Assembly (NCBI GenBank): GCA_000181795.3
Contig: CM012955.1
Span: 4,682,488-4,746,487, forward strand
Length of the DNA stretch: 64,000 bases
Source: Trichinella spiralis
Taxonomy: Eukaryota; Nematoda; Enoplea; Trichinellida; Trichinellidae
Direction: 5' to 3'
Shown here: one piece after another, positions 48,518 to 62,600 of the stretch
Layout: each line of letters starts with the position of its first letter
Position numbering within the stretch: position 1 is the first letter of the stretch
Made by a program: the position numbers and the translations under genes
The notes under the pieces: model-generated
The model's input: only the letters and a program-made list of their open reading frames with translations
The model's database searches: none
Told to the model about the DNA's origin: nothing

Positions 48518-51500
48518 ATGTCCCGCTTTGGAACTACAGTAAGAATATTTTTGTTTAATAATTTTCATATTATAATGATAATTTACAACGGCAACATTTT
48601 ATTTCTTTGCTTTCGTTTCATATTATTTTTCGTTGTTAATTGATGAATTATTGAAAAATGCTTTTGATTTTTTCTTCCATTTTAATTCTCTCCACTTGCT
48701 AGCTTTGAAAAAATTTAAGATTGAGCATTGTTGAAAAATAATTTCTTCATAATTTTATTTTAATTTCAAAAAATTATTTGTTTTCTCATATTTAATTCAG
48801 CGAGTGTTTTTCGTATGGTTGTTATTTTTTCTTTCCATCTCTAACTCTCTTACTCTTGCTCTCTTTTGCTTTCTTTCTCCTCCTCCTCCTCCTCCTCCTC
48901 CTCACTCCATCTACATTTTTGCTTTGCTGCGTTGCTACTTTTCCATCTGTCTTTTCTTTTCTTTTTTCTCACTCAATTTCTAGACGTAAATTATTAACTT
49001 GCATTAACAGCCGCCTTCCAATTGCTCCGGAAAATTGCACTATTTGCTTCTTTCATTTTGAAATCCTTTACAGATTATTCACTCACTCATAAAGCAATGC
49101 CATTCAGTGTTTTCTTATCAATATTATTATTTTTAACCGAAAAATATTTACACTGCAGTTGAATTAATGCTCACGCATCACAATCAGTAATTAATGCTTG
49201 CGTCTATATATACATCTATACTAACATGCAAGCAACATATTTGTAACTGGCGTATTAATTTGCAACAGTGCAATTCGTGATGTTTCACTTAACGTTGTGG
49301 GTGTAAATTTTTGCAAATTACCGACAAACACTTATTCAACATGTAAATGAAATTTATTGGATTTTTTAGTTGAAAATATTTTTTCCAATTCTATCATTTG
49401 CATGTATAAAATGTCTTGTTTCATAACTGGGAATTGGATTTAATTTTATAATAAAAATGCTTTGGGCGAAAAAAAATTACTTGTAAAGCAATTTTTTTCA
49501 TTTAAATGCTCCAGTTTAATCACCAATGGCAGATGGTTTTAAAGCTATGCATGCGAGCAATAAATGCGTTGAAATGATGGCAATTTTGTGCTGTGAGAGA
49601 CAGCTAAGAGAAGTTGTAAAATATTTGATGAATTTTTCTTTTTATACGTTAAAAGAGAATCTCTTTCGTGATATTGGAGGTAATTTTACATCACTGAACT
49701 ATATATATATGTCTATATCTATAAATGTAATTAGTTTTCAAAAACTTTGAAAGACTTTTTTTGCAAACACCATTACACGCATGTTTAACTGCTCAAGACT
49801 AGCCATGTGTTGTTTTATTGGATAATTTTCTGCAAATGCAGTTACAACACAGAATGCTTTTTCTCTGTAGTTCAAGTAAGTGAATAAATCTGGCATTGAA
49901 GAAATGCTTGCATGTGGTTTTTTTAATTCAAAAAAAGTGCGCGTTTTTTTGAATGATTTGTTAATAATTATAAATCCGCAGATTGTCAGTTGCGTCATTG
50001 TAATCTTGTGGAAATTGTTTTACTTGAAAAAAAACGATCAATCTGATAAAGCAGATTTAGTTTCTGTATACGTCAGCTGACAAATTGTTCATCTGAGTGG
50101 AGTGGGAATTTCTGTCAGATGTTGAGAAATGTGCCTTGATCACCTCCATTTCCGGCACAGCTGGTGCGTTGGCAGAGCAAACTTCAATCAGTGGATTAGA
50201 AATTGTTTTCTTTATACCATTACGTAGCTTTCGATGATATTAGCATCTTTATCTTCCATGGTTGTTTTGTTTTCTTTTTGTTTTACAGTCTTATTAATTT
50301 TTGGAAATTCATATTTGCAAAGTTTTACAAAAAAAGAAGAGATAATATTTTATTCGCACATGAAATGAATTAATTGAGAATCAACAACACGTGTTAAGAA
50401 TGAAACATCCGAATTGATTATAAAATGATCTGTTTGTTATTAAAAAATATGAAATTATTTATTTATAAATTATCAAAGTTACTAGGATAGATTTTATTGA
50501 TGTTTCGTATAAACTACTTAAAATTATCATGTTTTCCACTTACTTTAAACGTCAATTGACTGCTTCAACTTAATGTGCGCGTGTCATCTGACTAAGTGTC
50601 ATGTGCTACTCGGTGGCAATCGATCATATCCTGCGGCTTTTGCTTTTTCCAAACCGCTGAATATGCATATGTATATATGTATAAATCAGTTGATATTTTC
50701 AGATTGTTGAATAAGAAAAAAGTTCTTTTTAATCAGTACTGTTGACGCTCAGTTTATTGATAATTTTTCAACTTTTCTTCTTATATTTAAAATTTCAAAA
50801 TTCTGCTCTTCTGTTATAATTAATATCATGTTTTGATAAATTCAATTCGTGTCAATTTTTTCATACCTTTTTTTATTTGAGCTTCATAATTTGGAAATTA
50901 TTTTATAAAGTAAACTTTCCAATCTTAAAATGATTGCTTTAAATTAAAATATTTTAGCACCTAGTACAAGTGATCATTGTGATTTGTGAGTTTGGATTTT
51001 GCATTTCATTTTCATGCAATAGTGCAATATAATAATAATTCAAACATATTTCAAACTTTATAATAATTTAGTCTAAGTGCAATGGCTTTCAACTGCTAAA
51101 GTCTTTGTTCAAGCGGAGGTGATTACTTTCTGTTGTAGCATATTATCATCATTAGCATATATATTTTGATTGACCCAACTGTTTGGTGTGATCAGTAACC
51201 GATTTTTGAAATTTAAATTTAAATTTAAGCGCAAATTTTCCAAACTACACCAAGAAATGTTTTCAAACACGTGCTTTTGCAAGCTGCAAATCATTGCATA
51301 TTCTTTGATTGGAATGTTGGTTGTTTTTACGTTGCTTCAGACCAAAAAGTCAAGCAATATTTTACCTCTTTTCGGTTGTTTTGCGCCTCAATTCCAACTA
51401 GTTATATTGAATTGCAAAATTGTGTGTAACAGGCAAATTTTATCTTCAATAATAATAATAATAAGCAGTTGATTTTTGTTCGAACAAATAAATATATGCT

Positions 51501-54500
51501 TGTTTGTCAGTAGGGAAGTTCAATTCAGTGTTGCATAATTTTTGCTGTTTGTTTATTGAATAAGGCCATTACGCTAGTTGCTAGTTCAGTTCAGTTCTAG
51601 TAGCGTCCATTCTGGAAAGATTAAAATAGCTTGAATATTTGAGCTGGATTTTTTTGCGTAGCTATTTAAATGAACGCATGTTTATTTTAGAAAAAAAGCA
51701 AATGCTTAATAAAATGAAGAATTAGAAGCAATAACGTCGTCATTGTACTAATTTTTCCAGTTTCAATTTCAGTAACTTGCTTCTATACAATGGTGGTTGG
51801 TTTTGTTTTGTTATGTTTTGTTCATGTCATCTTTTTTTTTGGTATGATTTAAAATTTCATTTAAAAATATGACGAACACCAATTATCCATCATCTGTATG
51901 TGTAAAAATTTACATGCAGTGCAAATTTTTATCTGACACGATCAGTAGAAATTCATATTCATGAAAGTAGCTGGAAAGATTTACATTAATTTACTTTTTC
52001 TCATCTGAGCTAAGAAAAAATCCAATCTTAATTGTACTGAAGCAGAAGTTGCATTTGCAGGACTATAATTCGTTGCCAAGAAAGTTTCATGGATACAATG
52101 AGTCACCGCGTTATCATTACGTAAGTGCAGTTTTATTCACCGCTTATTGTGAATTAATAAAAATGTCTTTGCAGCTTAGCGATCATGCAGTGTCAAGAGA
52201 TTATGACTCAAGCCGTTTTTTGGGCGATTCTTTGACAACAAGTGTTCCACCGCGTCGCTCTTCAACTGGCTATAGTAATTTGGATCCAGGTTTCAGCTCG
52301 AATTATCTGCACAGTTCATATGGAAATTTACTTGCAAGCACACCAATTGCAAGTCAAAAAAAATACAACTACAGCTTTGAAAACATTCGAGACAAGTAAG
52401 GGAGGGCTTTTTTTTTAAATTTTAAATCAAACGAATGACAAACAGACAATACATACAAACATATATCGGTGTAAATATTTATGAAATCAAGTTATTAAAA
52501 TTACACGAATTTTATACATTGAGTTTATATTATTTTTTAAATAATTTTCTGTTATTTTATTTTATTTTATTTTATTTTGCTATACCTTATACAGTTATTC
52601 GAATGCAAAATGAAGATTCATTTTTAAGATATAATGAATATAGTCCACGAAAGTCAACATATTCGTTGCATTCTACTTCATCAAATCATCGTAATTACTC
52701 ACCTTCTCATTATGGTAGCCGACTGACTCCTACCCGTACTGTTTGGAATACGCATCATGCTGATTTATCCCCTCCTGTATGGTCAAGGCAGTCTCCTAGT
52801 GCGGAATCAGTGAAGACAAGGTTATCTTCAGAAAACGAGACGTCTTCTTCTCAAACGACGAGCAGTACTCGAGGAAATGTTGCACAAGATTCAACATTCA
52901 AACATACTGATCATGAATCATCTGAAAAGTTGCATACAGATCCGTCAGAATGTAGAGAGACAAATTCTGTCAAAGAGACATCGTCTTCATCTAGTTGTGA
53001 GAATAGCAGTTCTGAAAAGAAAGCTCGTTTATCTAGTGAAGAAGAAGAAGAAGAAGAAGAGGATTATCATTTTGATCAAACTATTGGTACTGAGTTGATA
53101 TCAAAAGATGCTGATGATCCGAGTCAAGCAAGTTACAACTCAGCGGCATCCCAAGGTTCAGATCTGAACAAAAGTGAAGAAGCTAATGATGCTGACAGTG
53201 TAAAATATTCTGAAAGTGCATCATATGAAAGTGGATTATCACATGGTACACCACCTTGGCAACAGTTTTGCGACTATGAATACGCAACAGAAAGTGATGA
53301 AGAAAAAGGTGGTGATGATGATGAATCTGGAAAAGGTGATGAAAATGTGAATCAGTTTTATCATCTTTGTGTATTAGAAGATGAAGAAGAATCTGCAGAA
53401 CCAGCAAAAAATAATACAGCCGATATCTCTGCTGATAACACATATGTAGCCCCTCCTTGGGAACAGTTTTGCGATTACGGTTTATCACAAGAAGAAGATG
53501 ACGAAGAAGACGAAGATGATGAAAAGAAAACATCTGAAAAAAGCAAAGATGACGGCACACAGAATCTTTCCACTTACGATCCATCTGTTTGGAATCAGTT
53601 TTGTGACTACTCCATTTCACAAGCTGAAGAGGATGAGCAGCTGGAAAAGTTGGAGGTGGAAGACAGTGAAAAATCTTCTACTTCTTCTATACCTCCATGG
53701 CAACAGTTTTGTGATTACAACATGTCAGCGGATGAAGAAGTGGAAAACACATCTGCAAGCGATGCTTCTAACGCGTGGCGACAGTTTTGTGATTACGATG
53801 AAAATACAGCAGTGCCAAAAATTGACATCCAGTTAGCCGAAGACAAAGAGCAGATACATCAAAAACAAAGTGGGGACGATGCAGACCATTTGAAAGTAGC
53901 AGCAGTTCCAACAGCCAGTGAATCTGAAGACACTACTGATGATGAAATGCCAACACCCGTCCGACGCATCAGTCAAGTGCAGATGCTTTCTTTGTCACCA
54001 TCTAATTCCAGTTATGCGGGGTTTTCATCATCAGACTATGACTCAGATTACGAGACGAGCTTAGACAGCCGAGATAAGAAATATCCCATTTTTATGCTAA
54101 AACAGGAACAGCCTGAAGAACGAGGTCGGGTAGAGCCGCATCTAGCTCAACCAGCGCCTGTGTTCAGCATTACACTTGATTACAGTGAGTGCACAGATGA
54201 AGATGAAGCGGAAGAAGAGGCGGAAGGTGATGAAGAGGAAGTATCTGAATATGAAGATCTGAGTGATCGTGAATACAGTGACGACGATATGGTTATGAAA
54301 AGTGCTTTGACTTCATCAGATTACAGTGATCAGTTTTGGACGTTGCAAGGTGAGCATCCCGAAACAACGGGTCTTACAACAGATGACGAAGATTTGGCTG
54401 TTTCTATGAGAACTTCTCCAATCAGTAATGACAACCATGCAGAGTTAAAGCAGCCCAGCAAAACTGCTTCACCCGTACCGAGCACAGTTGAGGACGAATC

Positions 54501-56852
54501 CAAGTTGTTGATGCAGTATGCGGATAAATTACACGTGAATGACAATGAAGCGCTGGCCAGTTTCACCTACGAGCAACCGCCAGCGTTGCACATAGCATCC
54601 GTAGGCGAACTGCAAAGTGACCGAGCATTATTAACGCAAACCTGCCAGCCTAGAGTTGGAATTGCAGAGAAATATGACGATGGACCTGAACGAGTTTCCG
54701 AAATGGCAACTGTAAATTGCTCAAAAAGTGAAGAGCCAAAAATAAGTTTGACAGAAATTGAGCAAAAGCTGCAATATGCTAAGCAGATAGAAGAGCGATG
54801 GCCTAGTCATTGGGCTGACAGGTACGAATGGCGCCGTCCATCCGTTTGCATGGCGATCCGGCGTGTTGCCAAAGGCGTTGCGGAGGTGGCCCGTGTGGCG
54901 CCAAAAATTCAATTTCACTTCGCCGATTTGAAATTGAACCTTCGGCGTGCGTCAGTTTGCCAGCACGAAATCAAATTCGTCTTCCCAGAGTTGTACAAAC
55001 CGAAGAAACCGTCACTGGCTCTGGCACGTCTGTCCGTGGTGCCGAAGCAGCCACTGAACACAGCCATCTTGGCAATACAGCCCATTATTCGACGCTCGGA
55101 ACGTCGAGACAGTCGAATTCCAGCTACAACTGCTGCAGATGTTGCTGAACAGCGGTCGCAGGCTAGTAGAAAAAAATCACTGATGATTGAGCGGATGAGT
55201 GAGAAGTTCAAAGACGGCCCTCCGGCGCCACTGTTGCCAAGTGTCAGCACAGCCCCGGTGCCGAAGCAGGCACCAAAATCAGAAGAGCCCAGTTTTGAGC
55301 AGCAATTGGAAGAGTTGCGCCGTAAAATGCACCTAGGTGCTAGTCAGTTTTCCGAGCAAGCGAAAAGTCTGAGTCGTGGTATTGGTGAAGGAACCTCGAG
55401 CCGCAAGCTTGCAGCTCAGAGTGAAGTAACCCGTTCTCTGATGAGCGAGGCGACAAATTTACGCCAGAAAGCTTCTGAACAGTGCGAACAGTTGAAACAG
55501 TCTAAGTTGGACAAAAACCAGAGCATCTCTTCTGACAAGAGCAGAACCGCTCGAGCGGTTCCAAGTTCTACATCAGAAATTGCGGAAAATGAGGCGAAAT
55601 CGCTTGAATCACCGAAATCAGTTCCGACAGACACTCGCAAGTCCACAACAACAATCAGGCAACCCCAGAAAGTTGCTTCTCCGTTTTTTCATAAGGAAAA
55701 GCAAGAAGTTATGGCAAATCAAGAATTGGAGCGATCCAAAGAAGCGTTGAATCGTAAAAGGCAAGAGTTGAAAGCTGCCGAAGCTGCAAAAGCTGCCGTT
55801 GGTAAGGCCAAAGAAGCAGAAGTTTCACCATTAGCGACTACTGATGGTCACGCTAAATCAGTGGAACAAGCGAAGCAGCCGACTGGTGTTGCTTCTGTGG
55901 ACGTTGGAAAACAACGACCGACTGAATCGGCAGCACAGTTGGAACAATCTACAATAGCTTCGAAGCGAACAACCGCCGGATGCAGTCCCGTTCCGGCCAC
56001 TGCCCAACCCAAGCAGATGGTTGCTGTGGGTAAACAGAAACCCGTGGCCCAAGTAGCCCAAGTGCAAAAATCATCAATCAAACGTGGTGAAATGGTCGAT
56101 CAGGGTAGTGCTTCCGATGTGAAAATTCACAGCACACCCGTGAAAGATGAAGCAACTGTTATTAGGCAGGCCAAGCAGCCAGTCTATGCTCAGCTAGTGG
56201 GAATTCGAGGATCTGATGTAAAGCAACAAGCTCAAGTAGTAGTACCGAAATTGCCTCTGACAAAACCGTTCAAATGGAAACGTCCCAAAGCGAAATCGCA
56301 TCACCGTCGTAACAATCGCCTCATCAGTTCGTTGCGTGACATTGATGAACTTCTCGGTTTGAAAAATCGAATCAAAACTTTCGATCAGTTCGAAGTGTTT
56401 CTGGGCAATTGTGCGAAAGATATCCGCCGACGTGAACAAAATGTCCCACCCAACGGTGCTGCGATGTGGTCGCCGAGAAAAATTTACATTTATGCCGATG
56501 CTGTTGATGCGGATGTTGTCTTCTACAGTAGAAAAGATTTGCAACAGCTTTTGGAATTGTTCAGCCCTTCTAGCAAAATCACGTTCAATTATGATTTTTC
56601 CGAGAAAACAAAGCCAACTTCGAAATGGGCTAATCACTCTTCCAACGTTGGTCGGCTACAAAACAGAGGAATTTCAAAAAGCAAGGTAAGCTTTGTTATT
56701 TTATTTTTCTGCACTTTTCCGCATTTTTTGCAAAAAATAACTTATAAACAACAAGCAAAGTGATGGTTTTGTATTGGGTTTTTTTCTTCATCCAGTCCAA
56801 GAGGGTAGAAAACGGTTTGCTTGGGAAAAAAGTGTATTTGCACATTCGATGA
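48518..56852 (+). CDS. Large acidic protein with five W-x-Q-F-C-D-Y repeats, unknown family
   Basis: Five exons: 48518-48538 (MSRFGTT), 52061-52120, 52175-52395, 52629-56685 and 56796-56852. Phases agree and the product has 1471 residues. The large exon is taken to start at 52629, after TTTTTAAG, because this acceptor keeps the frame; the open frame left of it is intronic. Residues 1-300 are rich in Ser, Tyr and Pro, then become acidic. Five copies of W-[QENR]-Q-F-C-D-Y follow at about residues 309, 376, 420, 456 and 483, three preceded by PP, separated by Glu/Asp-rich linkers. Residues about 800-960 are basic with RRPSVC and RRASVC motifs. A Lys/Ala/Gln-rich stretch, probably helical, runs to about 1290. 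The C-terminal 150 residues (from FKWKRPKAK) look folded. There is no signal peptide or membrane segment. I do not recognise the family. The tiny exon 1, 3.5 kb away, is inferred from phase and donor only. Confidence 0.72.
48539..52060 (+). other. 3.5 kb intron 1 of the acidic-protein gene
   Basis: Bounded by ACA|GTAAGA and TTTGCAG|GAC. AT-rich, with the (TCC)n run noted separately and an (AATAAT)n patch near 51450. No further exon supported. Confidence 0.45.
48878..48903 (+). repeat. (TCC)n run in intron 1 of the acidic-protein gene
   Basis: Eight to nine perfect TCC units within a longer pyrimidine-rich stretch. Confidence 0.9.
53251..53796 (+). repeat. Five-copy W-x-Q-F-C-D-Y coding repeat
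   Basis: Copies start at 53251 (PPWQQFCDY), 53452 (PPWEQFCDY), 53584 (SVWNQFCDY), 53692 (PPWQQFCDY) and 53773 (NAWRQFCDY, read from the preceding codon). The core is fixed while linkers are acidic and variable. Intervals shrink steadily from 67 to 44, 36 and 27 codons. A possible sixth, degenerate copy (NQFYHLC) lies near 53350. Confidence 0.9.
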
Positions 56853-59648
56853 GCAAACATCTAATTCATCAAATGACATTCAGTATTTGTTGTTTGTAGA
56901 AAATGGCTAATTTAGTTGTTGTGTGAACGTGATTGTGTAACTTCATTGTTCAATTGACATTTGACTACTTGACAAAGTTTCCAACAATTTATACAAAATG
57001 ATTGTTCATTTTTATAGCCAATGATTCAGAGCATAAAAATGGGGGGGGTTTGTGTTGAGAATTATTCTCTTTGAAAACGAACCTATATTTTTGCATAAAA
57101 TGGTGCCGCCACTTTTAATTAAAAAAGTAATAATAGCAGCAAGTCGCTTAGTATATACTACGCACGTGATTGTGAAGATTGTCGAATATGCAGCAGCTTT
57201 TCCGCTGCTTTCATTTGATGCTTGTTGGCATAGGTGGATTTTTATATATTTGCGGTGTCTTGACGGAATAAGGAAAATGGAAATAACCAGTTGCATGCAC
57301 AGCAGTATTTAAAAGTGAAAACAGCAATTGCGGGTCCTGTTTGTGAATTGTGTAAAACTTGTATTATACTCATGTAGCCAGCTTTTTGTCTAATGTGTTT
57401 GTTGTTGTTGTTTTACGTGAGGCTACTTCCTTCCATTTTCTGGACCGGTAGTTTGCGTCAAAATTTTCCAACAATAGAGAACAACGTTTTTCTTTTTTAA
57501 ATTGAAGTAAATTCAAATTTAAAGTAAATCATATTGTCACGCAGTTGTCAATATCTATTTCATGTTATATACACACTTGCTTGGCTTGTTCTTGTACTCT
57601 TGGTTTTTTATTTAAAATGATCTCAACAACTTTGAATTTTCCCATAGAAAAGCATATATATATATATATATATATGTTTGAGAAACAAAGGAAAAATACA
57701 TCAAAGAAAATGCATTTTAAAATTATCAACATCTGCGTTCTTATCAGTCAATGTTTGTCATTACAATTTTTGAATCGAATTTTAATTCACTAATGCTATT
57801 TGGCATAGGATGACAATGAAATGACATTTGATTTAAATTTAGTTTTGTGCACTGTTTTAAATTTTAAAAAATAATCTAGAAGCAAATTTTTCTGTGCGTA
57901 TTTGGAAAGCAAGCAACTCAACTCTGCCTGTGTTCTTGTGTGTAGGGTTGGTTCAGGGGGGGTGGGGGGTGGTTGGAATAATTAATTTGGACTTTTGAAA
58001 TTCATTTTGCGCAAGCTGAAAATTTTGACAAGCAGCTACGCTAATATATTTTATTGAAAGTTCAATATAAAGTATTAAAAGCAGCGTGAGAGTGAATTAT
58101 TTATTACGCATGACTTTGTTTTTCAAGTGCATCAAACGATGCAATTTGCAAAAATGTTTCCATCAATAATGAAAAGGCGTCACTGTCGCCGTTACTGAAT
58201 GACACTATTCATTTTCATTCTTTCAATAAATATTTCTTCTTTTTCCCATTTCATTCTGCACACAAGCATTATGTAATTTCAAGTCAACATGAAAGTGAAA
58301 AATACATTTTGACTGAAATATTCATTTGCTAATATTTTTTCCTGTCATTTTGTGATCAAAATATATTCAACAATGAAAGAATTTATTGACCGTATATATA
58401 TAAATATATTTTTCCCACTTATTGATGTACTTTTATTTTGTAAAATTGGTTATTCAAAGTGAAAATTAATTCAAACCGGTACCTTAATTTTGCATTAAAT
58501 ATATGATATAGAAGGGTAATCAGACGCGTTAAAATCTAGTCAAACATTGAACAGCTTGTCATATTAGAGCAATCTCCAATTTGGTCATTGCACTTATTAT
58601 TTTTCAAATGCGAATCAAAACGGTGTTGAAAGATAACAAAAGAAGTACTGTTTTCTACTGTGAACTGATTTTGAGGAAACTTTTTTCCCCAAACAATTCA
58701 TCTGCAATGTAGGCTGGATGAAAGTGTCGAATTTTGGAAAACAGAGGAGCTCATTTTGTCATGCAAAACATTGTGCATTGAATTTCAGTGTCAGCGATGA
58801 TGAATGAATGACTGTGCAAAAGGACCCATTGTAACTTTCTTTTGTTGTACTTGATTTTTTAAATGACTACTGTAAAATAATGGAGAGTGCAACGATGAAG
58901 TGGACGTCCAAGTGCTGACCATTGGGCGTTCAGTTCCCACGGTGCTATCTGGTGGTGCGGCTGACGTTTTGGTTTTTCTTTTTTAACCCGAAGCTGCTCG
59001 TCCGTGGTTACTTTATTGTTGTTTATTGGTAACAAAGTTGCAGCTACTGAGAGTCGGGTTAGCAGGCCGACTAACCAACAACTGCTTGTTGCTGCTAGCT
59101 GTGGTGTTGCTTGCTGGCTTGTTGTGCAGAGCAGGCAGGCAGGCAGGCGCGCGCGTAATCGGCATTTTGTTGCTTTCTACTACCACTTCTACTACTACTA
59201 CTACTACTACTACTACCAATATTATACTATTGCTGCTACTGCTGCTGGCAGTTTCTCTTCTGCGTCTAAAATAAGTGACAGCTGTTTCGCCTGGAGCGCA
59301 AAACGTTGCGCGAAAACACGAAGCTAGTTTGTGTGATTCGAAGAAGCCAGACGGGGCATCATCGTTGGTTGGTTCGTTGGTTCGTGTGTTCAATTAATTA
59401 GCTGAGTGGAGAGGAATTTTTCAATCAAAACGCGCCTCACTTACAGCAGCCCCTGCCGCCAGTTTGACCTTTGCATAAAGGTTGCTGCGGTCGCGACCGC
59501 TTGACATCTGCACAGCGTGGCCACTACTGTATTTTTGGACAGTGGGCAGTTTTTCAGGTGACGGACGCATCGTCACGGCTGTATTACTAGTATTATTGTT
59601 GCCATCAGTGCTGACCGCTCGCTCGAGCCAGATTAGCGCAAAACAGTG
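56853..59648. other. Intergenic and 5' region of the formin gene
   Basis: 56.9-58.8 kb is AT-rich with a (TA)n run at about 57653-57675 and a poly-G-rich patch near 57955-57973. 58.9-59.65 kb is GC-rich and carries a (CAGG)n run near 59131-59147 and a (TAC)n run at 59178-59217. It is probably promoter plus 5' UTR of the formin gene. Confidence 0.5.
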
Positions 59649-62600
59649 ATGCAACAGCAACCATTGCGACGCAACTGTGACGACGACGACAACGACGACG
59701 ACGAAGACGACCGTTTGACAATCAGAGTGCAATATCTGAACGACAAGGATCCGTTTGCCACGGCGGCGTCTTGCTTGGAACCAGCCCTTGGTCGCAGTTT
59801 TCGCTTCAGCTTGCAGACGACTCTGTTGGAACAACTGCCGTCTGTGCTTCGTCTCCTGAACGCACCGCACAAGGTAACCGAACTTGTTCAGCATCAGAGG
59901 GAGTGAGAGAGAAAGAGAGAGAGAGCATCTCCGCTTAGACATGTGTGTGTGTGTGTGTCCAGGTTGGCTGTGTTGTATGAGTAAGACAAAAAAAATGCCT
60001 GCCCCATTGCCACTGGAGGTGGAACGGAACAGTTGTGAGCTACTACTACTACTACTAGTGGCAAACATGCTGCTGCTGCTCTGTTTGCTCTCTTCATTGG
60101 GACGCTTGCATTGTTAGGCGAAGTGTGTGTGCTTCTTGAACAAACAGGAAGCGACGAATATCGTTCCTTTAGCAGGCATTTTTTCCAAAAAAAATCTGCA
60201 AAATTTACGCTGCACCACACAAAAAGAGAGCTGACGGTAAGGGGCGGGCAGGGCACACAGGGGTGAGAGGGAGGGGGATTGTGATGATGATGATGATGAT
60301 GACAAGTGTTATTCCTGGTTCTGTTGGATATTTCTGTTGGTTCGTTGAGAAAATTAATTGTTTGCAACGTAGAATAATTATTCTTTCGCGGTAGAATTGT
60401 GTGTGTGTGTGTGTGTGTCGGTGATATTCAGGTGTTTTTTTCGTGATAATGCGTGTTGGTGGGGTGCCAAGCTATTTTTCGACCTCTCCACGCGTGGGAT
60501 TGGGTCAAATTGTTTATGCCAGTTTCTGACTTTCATCGTCAATCTCTTTTTAAATGGTCGGCCCGGTTTTAGGCTCGCTTGAATTGCTTTGAAATTGTGT
60601 CAAAGATGGCTTTCAAATGTGTCAAATTTTTGAATTTTTTCTCGTTATCTAATGTGAAAATTTTGTTACAAAAATTCCAAGAAAAAAAACAGAAAAAGTT
60701 TCAAGGTTGGTCGGTCGAATGGGCGTTGGCTAGAGAGTTCTGCAGTTTGTAGTAGCTGAGAGGTTGACACGGATCGAGAAAGGGCAGCAACAGCAGCACT
60801 GTTCAATTTCTGAGGACGTGCGGAAAGCAAGGCTTGTGTCAGTTGCTTTGTCAGTATAAGTGAATTAATCATCTCTGGAAAATAATAATCAGTCGTCAGT
60901 GGAAACGATGGATTTGAGAATTTTTCTTTCTCTTTTCCAGCTGGCTTAAATTGATTGAATTTATTCTAGATTTTAATCAAACCGATAGTGCAATGCGGCG
61001 CTTGAAAGCAGCGGAATTGCGAGCAAAGGGGAGGGGAGGAATTTTTCGTCGTTCAGCATCAGCGTTGTTTCTGCTTTGTCAGCTTTGATGTTGATTGGAT
61101 TATATTAGCAATATGTTAAAGATGATCTCACTTTTACAAATTTCTCAGTCTCTAAATCTACATCTGGCTTTAACGCCTTGTGTTAATTTTGAACCTGATT
61201 TTTGGTAAAAATTTGATCACACACATACTTATACGCGTGGTACGACGACCGATTGAGCACTTTGATTGATGACATTATCAAGTGGATGTGAAATTTTTAC
61301 AATTTTCAAAAATCTTTCTTAACCAGACAGCGTTGTTATTATGCAAATGCGTTGCATCTTTGAAAGTAACAGCAAACAAGGAAAACATTATTACATTAAC
61401 ATTAACATGAGGTATTTTTTGAAACGATTCTACATCATCTGGAAGTTTCTTGAAATTGTTGATTACATGTGGATATTTTTCTCGACTTTTTTCTGTTCAT
61501 GAATTGGTGTTTGCCTCTTCTTTCACACTTGGCCATAATAATGTATCGATATTGTAATTGCCATAATTATTATAAGACAAGTTTAATCAAAGGAAAATGG
61601 AGAACGATGAAAAATGAAGTTTTGTTTATTTATGACATACAATTTAAAAAAAAAGAAAAGGAAAGACAACAAGCATGTGGTGGAGGATGATTGCGAGCAA
61701 GCTGTTGGAGATTTTTTTTGCAATGGAAATAGAGGAAAAAGCTCGTTTGGTTTCCAAGTGAAATTTACCGGAAACTTATCGGCTCTTTGTGACGTCGAAA
61801 AGGCCAGTTTGTGCAGAACAAATTTATTTATATTGCCAGCTTTAATTCTTGTCTGCATCTGCTTCTACTGAGTTCAGTTGAAGCAGCCAGCCGGCTAGCT
61901 AGCTAAGCTAGCTTGTTCAGTTAATTATTCATTTGCTACAATTAGCGGAAGTTGATAGGAAGGCGGCAAGGGTGTTGAAAAACAATTTATCTACCCTCAC
62001 GGCGCATATAAGCCACCAGCCACATTTCTCCTGCATGTACAAGCAGAAATTTGCTCGAAGCGTCTTTTATGTTGTTCGTGTTGTTCAATGGTGGGTGGGT
62101 GAAATGATGAATGAAGGTTTTGTCTTCTTTTTTTTTCAACCGATCAATAATACAACACACACCTCGTAGTGACAAGATGCTATATTTAATGTAGCAGTGA
62201 TTAAAAATAACTTGGATTTAGAATTAGTTCTAGAATTGGGAAAAAAACAATAGATAACTGTGGTCTCAGAGTGGGCAGGGATCTTCTTCCCCATAGTGCA
62301 TGAACAAATTTAAATTGAAAACATCTCGAGTTGGCAAAAAGAAATGCACACACAGACCAGGCTGCTTTTTTCCCAATTCTTTTTTTGAGGATTTTTCTCG
62401 TTTGCACCAAACCAGACGACGGTCAACGTTGTCATTGCCACTTGCAACCGGCATTTGACAATAACCATTTAAAAAGCGATTTTCCCTTTTTGATGATCAC
62501 CACCAAAAAAATCCGTGACCTTAATTTGGTTTCAATTTGAAAAAATTTTCCATTTCATTCCACCATCGCATTTTTTACCATCATCTGATGATATAAACCT

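Noticed and set aside
52435-52628. N-terminal extension of the large frame (MTNRQYIQTY start)
   Set aside because: Low-complexity AT-rich sequence that does not join in phase to the upstream exons; the TTTTTAAG acceptor at 52628 keeps the frame instead.
59421-60068. Long minus-strand frame of 215 codons
   Set aside because: It lies opposite formin exon 1 and GC-rich simple repeats, has Ser and Val homopolymers, and shows no homology or splice support.
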